Source: an uncultured Schlesneria sp. (GTDB lineage: Bacteria > Planctomycetota > Planctomycetia > Planctomycetales > Planctomycetaceae). From it: a stretch of 56,440 nucleotides of DNA. The position numbers and the translations under genes are program-made. The stretch covers positions 1 through 56,440 of the forward strand of contig CAIULL010000258.1 in assembly GCA_903899985.1 (NCBI GenBank). Reading direction: 5' to 3'. Positions 52,872 to 56,440 of this stretch are shown one piece after another (position 1 is the first letter of the stretch; each line of letters starts with the position of its first letter). The notes beneath the pieces were generated by a model. That model worked only from the letters and a program-made list of their open reading frames with translations, searched no databases and was not told the DNA's origin.

Positions 52872-53761
52872 AGATCGAGATCGTTGGTGCAGGTGTGGTC
52901 GGTTCGGCGTTCGGCCGAGCTCTTATTTCGCAAGGGGCCAACATTCAGTGGGTTGATAGTAATCCCGATCGCGTCCAGGATCTCCGAAACCAGGGACTTC
53001 ACGCGACCCTTCCCGACGAGAATGCCGATCCCTGTTCACTCTATTTCCTCTGTGTGCAGACACCGACCATCAGGGGTGAGCAGGAGCGTACCGCTTTGAG
53101 AGAGTCGCTGGCACGAGTCGCAACATTACTTCGACCGGAACTGTCGCCGACGGTCGTGATCCGCAGCACCATCCTGCCGGGTACGTCGCGCGATTGGGCA
53201 ATCCCCTACATCGAACACGTAAGCGGACTACGACGAAACGAACACTTCAAGTTCGTGTATTATCCCGAGTTTCTCCGCGAAAAGCATGCGGCCGCCGACG
53301 CCTCAGCACCGCGAATCCATCTGCTTGGGGAATGTGAACCCGGGCACGGAGATGCCGTCGCGAAAATCCTGGCTGACATCGGAGGCCCCGTCGTGCGGGT
53401 TTCACTCGAAGCGGCGGAATTGCAGAAGTACATCCATAACAATTTCAATACGCTGAAAATCGGCTTTTTCAATGAAATGCGTCGCGTGGCAGAGCGACTT
53501 AATCTGACTGCAGAGACCGAAGCCATCTTTTCGGTCACATCTCAGAGTGCCGAAGGGATGTGGAATCCCGCTTACGGCACACGAGACTGGGGCCCGGTTT
53601 CTGGCAACTGCCTTCCCAAGGATCTTGAAGCCTTTCTCAGCTGGATGCGGTCCCGCGATCTCGTATCGCCGCTGCTCGAGGGCCTCTCAATGTCGAGTTC
53701 GATGGAATCTACAAAACAGAACGCTCTCCCCAACCTGGGAAAAGGTAGTTCAAGCGATTGA
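52868..53761 (+). CDS. UDP-glucose/GDP-mannose dehydrogenase-like protein without C-terminal domain
   Basis: About 297 residues from ATG 52868, overlapping the previous stop by four bases. The family makes UDP-glucuronate, ManNAc-uronate and related acids through two NAD-dependent oxidations. The N-terminal NAD domain shows IEIVGAGVVGSAFGRAL and IRSTILPGTS; the central domain has YYPEFLREKHA, AELQKYIHNNFNTLKIGFFNE and the catalytic Cys248 in GNCLPKD. The protein ends about 50 residues after this, so the C-terminal nucleotide-sugar-binding domain (100-150 residues) is missing; the tail SMSSSMESTKQNALPNLGKG is unlike it. This is a complete gene, not a frameshift visible in the sequence. It may be a reduced family member or use a partner. 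Confidence 0.8.
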   Translation: MKIEIVGAGVVGSAFGRALISQGANIQWVDSNPDRVQDLRNQGLHATLPDENADPCSLYFLCVQTPTIRGEQERTALRESLARVATLLRPELSPTVVIRSTILPGTSRDWAIPYIEHVSGLRRNEHFKFVYYPEFLREKHAAADASAPRIHLLGECEPGHGDAVAKILADIGGPVVRVSLEAAELQKYIHNNFNTLKIGFFNEMRRVAERLNLTAETEAIFSVTSQSAEGMWNPAYGTRDWGPVSGNCLPKDLEAFLSWMRSRDLVSPLLEGLSMSSSMESTKQNALPNLGKGSSSD

Positions 53762-53849
53762 CCTTAATAGATCAGGGCTGAGTTCAATCTAAGAATATCA
53801 CAAACGTTCCTGAGATCGCTTATTTCCTGGTTCGGCAGTAGCAAAAAAT

Positions 53850-54182
53850 ATGCATCCAATCGTCCAGCAGTTCGTTGAAAAGCGCCCTCGAACATATGGA
53901 CTCCTCGTTTTGATCTCTGCTTCCCTGTTGATGGTGGCAAGCAGGTACATCCCGGACTACCGATTCTGGTTTTTCTGTTTATCCGTAGTTGTTGGCGTGA
54001 CCGGGATTTTGTACATCACGCTGGGATCGATATTCGCTAAGTGGATGGCCGCTCGCGATGCGACATTAAATCCCAATCGCCTCTCTTTGCGGCAGTCACT
54101 GATACTTGCGGCAATCTCCTTCGCAGCGCTGGCGTTCTGCCTTGTGCTCTATTCGACGTTGGGGTGGGATCGGCGCATTTGA
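53850..54182 (+). CDS. Small three-pass membrane protein
   Basis: A 110-residue protein with three hydrophobic segments, about residues 15-31 (TYGLLVLISASLLMVAS), 38-61 (FWFFCLSVVVGVTGILYITLGSIF) and 86-104 (SLILAAISFAALAFCLVLYS). The N-terminus is basic (VQQFVEKRPR). No family known. It lies 88 bases after the dehydrogenase-like gene in the same direction, and may belong to the glycan cluster. The start has no strong ribosome site but the hydrophobic pattern supports a gene. Confidence 0.6.
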   Translation: MHPIVQQFVEKRPRTYGLLVLISASLLMVASRYIPDYRFWFFCLSVVVGVTGILYITLGSIFAKWMAARDATLNPNRLSLRQSLILAAISFAALAFCLVLYSTLGWDRRI

Positions 54183-54302
54183 CCCAATCGCCGTACGAAG
54201 GTTCGAAATGAAAAAAGTCGTTACGGAGATCATTCTTAGTCCGGAGCATCCAAAGCCCCCTGAATGCTAGTGATCATCCTTGATCCATCTTGGTATTGCC
54301 AC

Positions 54303-55892
54303 TCATTTTTCCACCGACGGCAGTTTTCCAGTTCTCTGGATCTCTGCCACATAAGCGCTGCCGGTCTGAGCTTGTTTCAGTTCCGGATTCAGCTCAAGAG
54401 CGATCGCGAACGCCTCGGCCGCCTTGCGCAATTCCTCGGGGCCGGGCACGATTCCGGTTTTCCGCCAGCGCTTGATCATTGATCCCCCCAGCCACATCTG
54501 GCCCATCGGCGAGCGCGGATGGGCCGCCACCGTCGTGCGCCACAGGGTCTCTTCGTCGCGCCAGGTACTGACCGTCACCCAGGCCATGACGGCAGAGGCC
54601 GCCACCAGGCCCACTAGCGCGAAGCGACGGAAGTCGGTAAACTGACCGAACACCGCCGCAATCAGGAAACAAATCCCCAGTGATGGGGTATAGAGCGTCC
54701 GTTCTGCGACCAGCACCCCCGTCGGGACAAGATTGGCGACAGGAAGCAGCGTCAGCCCGAACCAGCCCGTGCCGAACAGTACGGGCCAGGCCCCCAGTCG
54801 CTCGACAAGCCAGACCAGCACCCCCATCGCGAAGACGATCCAGATCAGTTCGTTCACTGGCCAGCCAAACACCGAATCGCGGAGATGGCCGTAGTACAGC
54901 GTCTGCCCGCTCGGGACGCTGCAAAGGCGCAGTGCGTGGCCGACCGAGACGACAACCGCCTTGACCCGCTGACCCGGGGTGTAGTTCTGCGAAATGGTAG
55001 CGTCAGGGTGCGGCGCCAGGCTCCCCATTGCATCGTGACGCAGCAGCAGATAAGCCAACACCGGCAGCAGAAACAGTGCGTCCCAGCCCAGGCCCCGTTT
55101 GAACCGATGGGCGCGGCTGGCAAGATCGCCATCGCCGCTCATCCACACCGCGCGAACGAGCAGCAAAAGTGCCGGCAACATCAGAGCCGATTCCTTCGAG
55201 CAGGCCGCGGCGAACGCCAGTAAAATGGACAGCGCGAATGGCACGGGCTTCAGTGCGTCCTGACGAGCCCGTATGTAAAACCAGATCGCCGAGAGCGTGA
55301 ACAAGGCCGCACAGAGCTCCAACTGGCCATAGACCATCCCCACCGCCTCGGCGTGGATCGGATGCACGGCGAACAGCAGGGCACACAGCCAGCCAACCCG
55401 CGCCCCGGCCAGCCGACCGACCACCGCCATCACCAGCAGGCTGACGGTAGCATGCAGCAGCAGACTGACCACATGATAAGCCGCCACAGGCGGTTTGCCA
55501 CGCGCTTCCGCTCCATGAACCGAAGGATCTGTGCCGACAATTCCGCCGTCAAGTTGCTCACGAGGTGCCACAGATGTCCCGAACGCCAGCCGTTCCAGAT
55601 AGATCAGCGACAAGGAGAGGGGGCGGTAGGTGTCGGGGAGACCGATCTTACCCCAGTACGGCTGCCGCCAGATATCAACCCAGCCACTGGTGTTTTCCGG
55701 GGCCAGTCTCTGCGCGAGCAATATCGAGTCGTCCCAAATCCAGGGGTTACCCAGGCATGCGAGATATGGCAGGCAGGCGGCCAATATCACCAGTGCAATG
55801 CGCACCGGCTGCGGCGTCGGGTTGACGGTGACGGCAGGGGCTTCCAGCGACACAGAAGACTGAGAGGGAGATGGCTCGGGACTGGGTCGCAT
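54303..55892 (-). CDS. TMTC/PMT-like GT-C membrane protein
   Basis: About 529 residues from ATG 55892; ATG 55904 and a frame start at 55940 are alternatives. It has about ten membrane segments. The first extracytoplasmic loop holds NPWIWDDSILLAQ and the motif TYRPLSLSLIY; a second loop follows HPIHAEAVGMVYGQLEL. The motif LVAERTLYTPSLGICFL near residue 410 is very close to the one in the TMTC/DUF1736 family of O-mannosyltransferases (ERxLYxPS). The C-terminal 70 residues (RKAAEAFAIALELNPELKQA) look like one TPR unit, again as in TMTC. Two hand-counted lines had 45 and 40 G+C of 60. The protein probably moves a sugar from a lipid carrier onto an exported acceptor; the details are inference. 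Confidence 0.75.
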   Translation of the reverse strand: MRPSPEPSPSQSSVSLEAPAVTVNPTPQPVRIALVILAACLPYLACLGNPWIWDDSILLAQRLAPENTSGWVDIWRQPYWGKIGLPDTYRPLSLSLIYLERLAFGTSVAPREQLDGGIVGTDPSVHGAEARGKPPVAAYHVVSLLLHATVSLLVMAVVGRLAGARVGWLCALLFAVHPIHAEAVGMVYGQLELCAALFTLSAIWFYIRARQDALKPVPFALSILLAFAAACSKESALMLPALLLLVRAVWMSGDGDLASRAHRFKRGLGWDALFLLPVLAYLLLRHDAMGSLAPHPDATISQNYTPGQRVKAVVVSVGHALRLCSVPSGQTLYYGHLRDSVFGWPVNELIWIVFAMGVLVWLVERLGAWPVLFGTGWFGLTLLPVANLVPTGVLVAERTLYTPSLGICFLIAAVFGQFTDFRRFALVGLVAASAVMAWVTVSTWRDEETLWRTTVAAHPRSPMGQMWLGGSMIKRWRKTGIVPGPEELRKAAEAFAIALELNPELKQAQTGSAYVAEIQRTGKLPSVEK

Positions 55893-55940
55893 GAGGGAAC
55901 ACATCGTATAGGGTGCATAGAGGTTGAGCCGGCGGCGCAA

Positions 55941-56200
55941 TCGCCGCTCGACGTTCCCGAAGATATCGGGCGATAAATGACGAACGCAACCTACGAGTTC
56001 GACGAAGCCAAATCCAAGTGTGATTTAGATCGTTGATTTATGTAGCCGCATAGCGGCGGCCGAATAAAGCCGGGGCGGTTTCCGCCCCCGGTTGCAGACC
56101 AACAAAATTTACAATAAGCCCAAGAGGGGAATGCCGTGAAGGAATTTTCTGCGAGAAAACAGGGGTATTTTGAAAAAGTGTGGTGGCGACTCTCAAGCTT
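55941..56200. repeat. Gene-free stretch with GC-rich hairpins
   Basis: No gene supported. GCCGC ATA GCGGC (56045-56057) and CGGGGCGG TTT CCGCCCCCG (56071-56090) make two neighbouring hairpins, of a type common between planctomycete genes. A frame on the minus strand crosses this and the following repeats; it has the composition of repeat readthrough and is not accepted. Confidence 0.5.
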
Positions 56201-56406
56201 CAAGCTCTCCACCGACCTCGCGTCGGTGGAAGCAACGACTGAGAGGCTACCACCAAGCTTTATCGCAAAAAGGCAAGCTCTCCACTGACCTTGTGTCAGT
56301 GGAAGCAACGACTGAAGAGCTATTCAACTAACTCAATCGGATGGTTAATGAGAAGAATTAGCTTGAAAGGCGCTGCTCCCACCGACGCGAGGTCGGTGGA
56401 GAGCAA
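56201..56406. repeat. Hairpin repeat trio with a compensatory change
   Basis: Copy A (56201-56246) and copy B (56274-56319) are direct repeats 73 bases apart; both read CAAGCTCTCCAC, then a hairpin, then GGAAGCAACGACTGA. The stems are CCACCGAC/GTCGGTGG in A and CCACTGAC/GTCAGTGG in B, so one base pair changed from C-G to T-A on both sides. Copy C (56371-56406) is inverted, with TCCCACCGAC, GCGAG and GTCGGTGGAGAG. Loops are five bases (CTCGC, CTTGT). This looks like an element selected as a folded RNA or DNA hairpin. Confidence 0.65.
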
Positions 56407-56440
56407 GATATTTCACATTTGTTCCATCGGTGTAGCTGGC

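Noticed and set aside
55991-56308. A 105-residue minus-strand frame
   Set aside because: It runs across the GC-rich hairpins and two hairpin repeats; the sequence has repeat composition and no recognisable start signal or family.
56201-56406. Possible CRISPR array
   Set aside because: Only two direct copies 73 bases apart and one inverted copy; the repeat holds a hairpin but spacers are not of regular size and one copy is inverted. No cas gene in the window.
1-56440. tRNA or rRNA genes, transposases, integrases
   Set aside because: None was recognised by reading; a tRNA search program would settle the tRNA question.

Overview
The window looks like chromosomal DNA of a planctomycete (Planctomycetota, probably Planctomycetales). 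The evidence is the gene content: three DUF1549/DUF1553 proteins (one with an N-terminal PSCyt1 haem domain), three Tat-exported DUF1501 proteins, a long EF-hand protein, an FG-GAP repeat protein, a Ser/Thr kinase with the planctomycete-type N-terminal extension, and many dispersed palindromic intergenic repeats. Base composition is about 53% G+C over most of the window (impression plus a few hand-counted lines). A genus cannot be fixed from this; a Schlesneria-like relative is a guess. No rRNA, tRNA, CRISPR array or transposase gene was recognised.

Layout. 0-4 kb: an exported endonuclease/phosphatase-fold protein, an ABM monooxygenase-like protein and an FGGY sugar kinase. 4-9 kb: outer-membrane and lipid A genes (OmpH/Skp, lpxC, lpxA, a Gfo/Idh/MocA oxidoreductase) with ispH converging on them. 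9-24 kb: a multi-pass membrane protein, two DUF1549/DUF1553 + DUF1501 pairs, a PilT-type ATPase, and the EF-hand and FG-GAP proteins. 24-34 kb: a STAS protein and a Ser/Thr kinase with a receiver-like tail, ileS with an altered HIGH motif, a LarA-like protein overlapping a cysteine desulfurase, truA and a coiled-coil protein. 35-44 kb: a NagB-like protein, xseB, a PaaK-like ligase, a PSCyt1-DUF1549-DUF1553 protein, an adenosine/PfkB kinase, YjbQ, DUF2721, a CPXCG protein and small proteins. 44.6-50.1 kb: comEC, another DUF1501 protein and a YkgJ-type cysteine-cluster protein.

50.1-56.4 kb is the accessory part. A 1.6-kb gene-free stretch carries 9-mer inverted-repeat modules, some in a 179-bp tandem array. 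It is followed by a glycan cluster: a GT4 glycosyltransferase, a short UDP-sugar-dehydrogenase-like protein, a small membrane protein and a GC-rich TMTC-like GT-C protein. The window ends in a second set of hairpin repeats, one pair of which shows a compensatory base change.

How the genes fit together. lpxC, lpxA and ompH support a lipid A-containing outer membrane, and the Gfo/Idh protein beside lpxA may make an amino-sugar donor. PilT and ComEC are parts of a pilus/DNA-uptake apparatus. The DUF1501/DUF1549/DUF1553 sets encode exported proteins of unknown role. The most noteworthy items are the 9-mer inverted-repeat modules, the GVHH variant of the IleRS signature motif, the covarying hairpins at the right edge, the compact hairpin holding both stop codons of the kinase/ileS convergent pair, and the degenerate receiver and NagB-like proteins.
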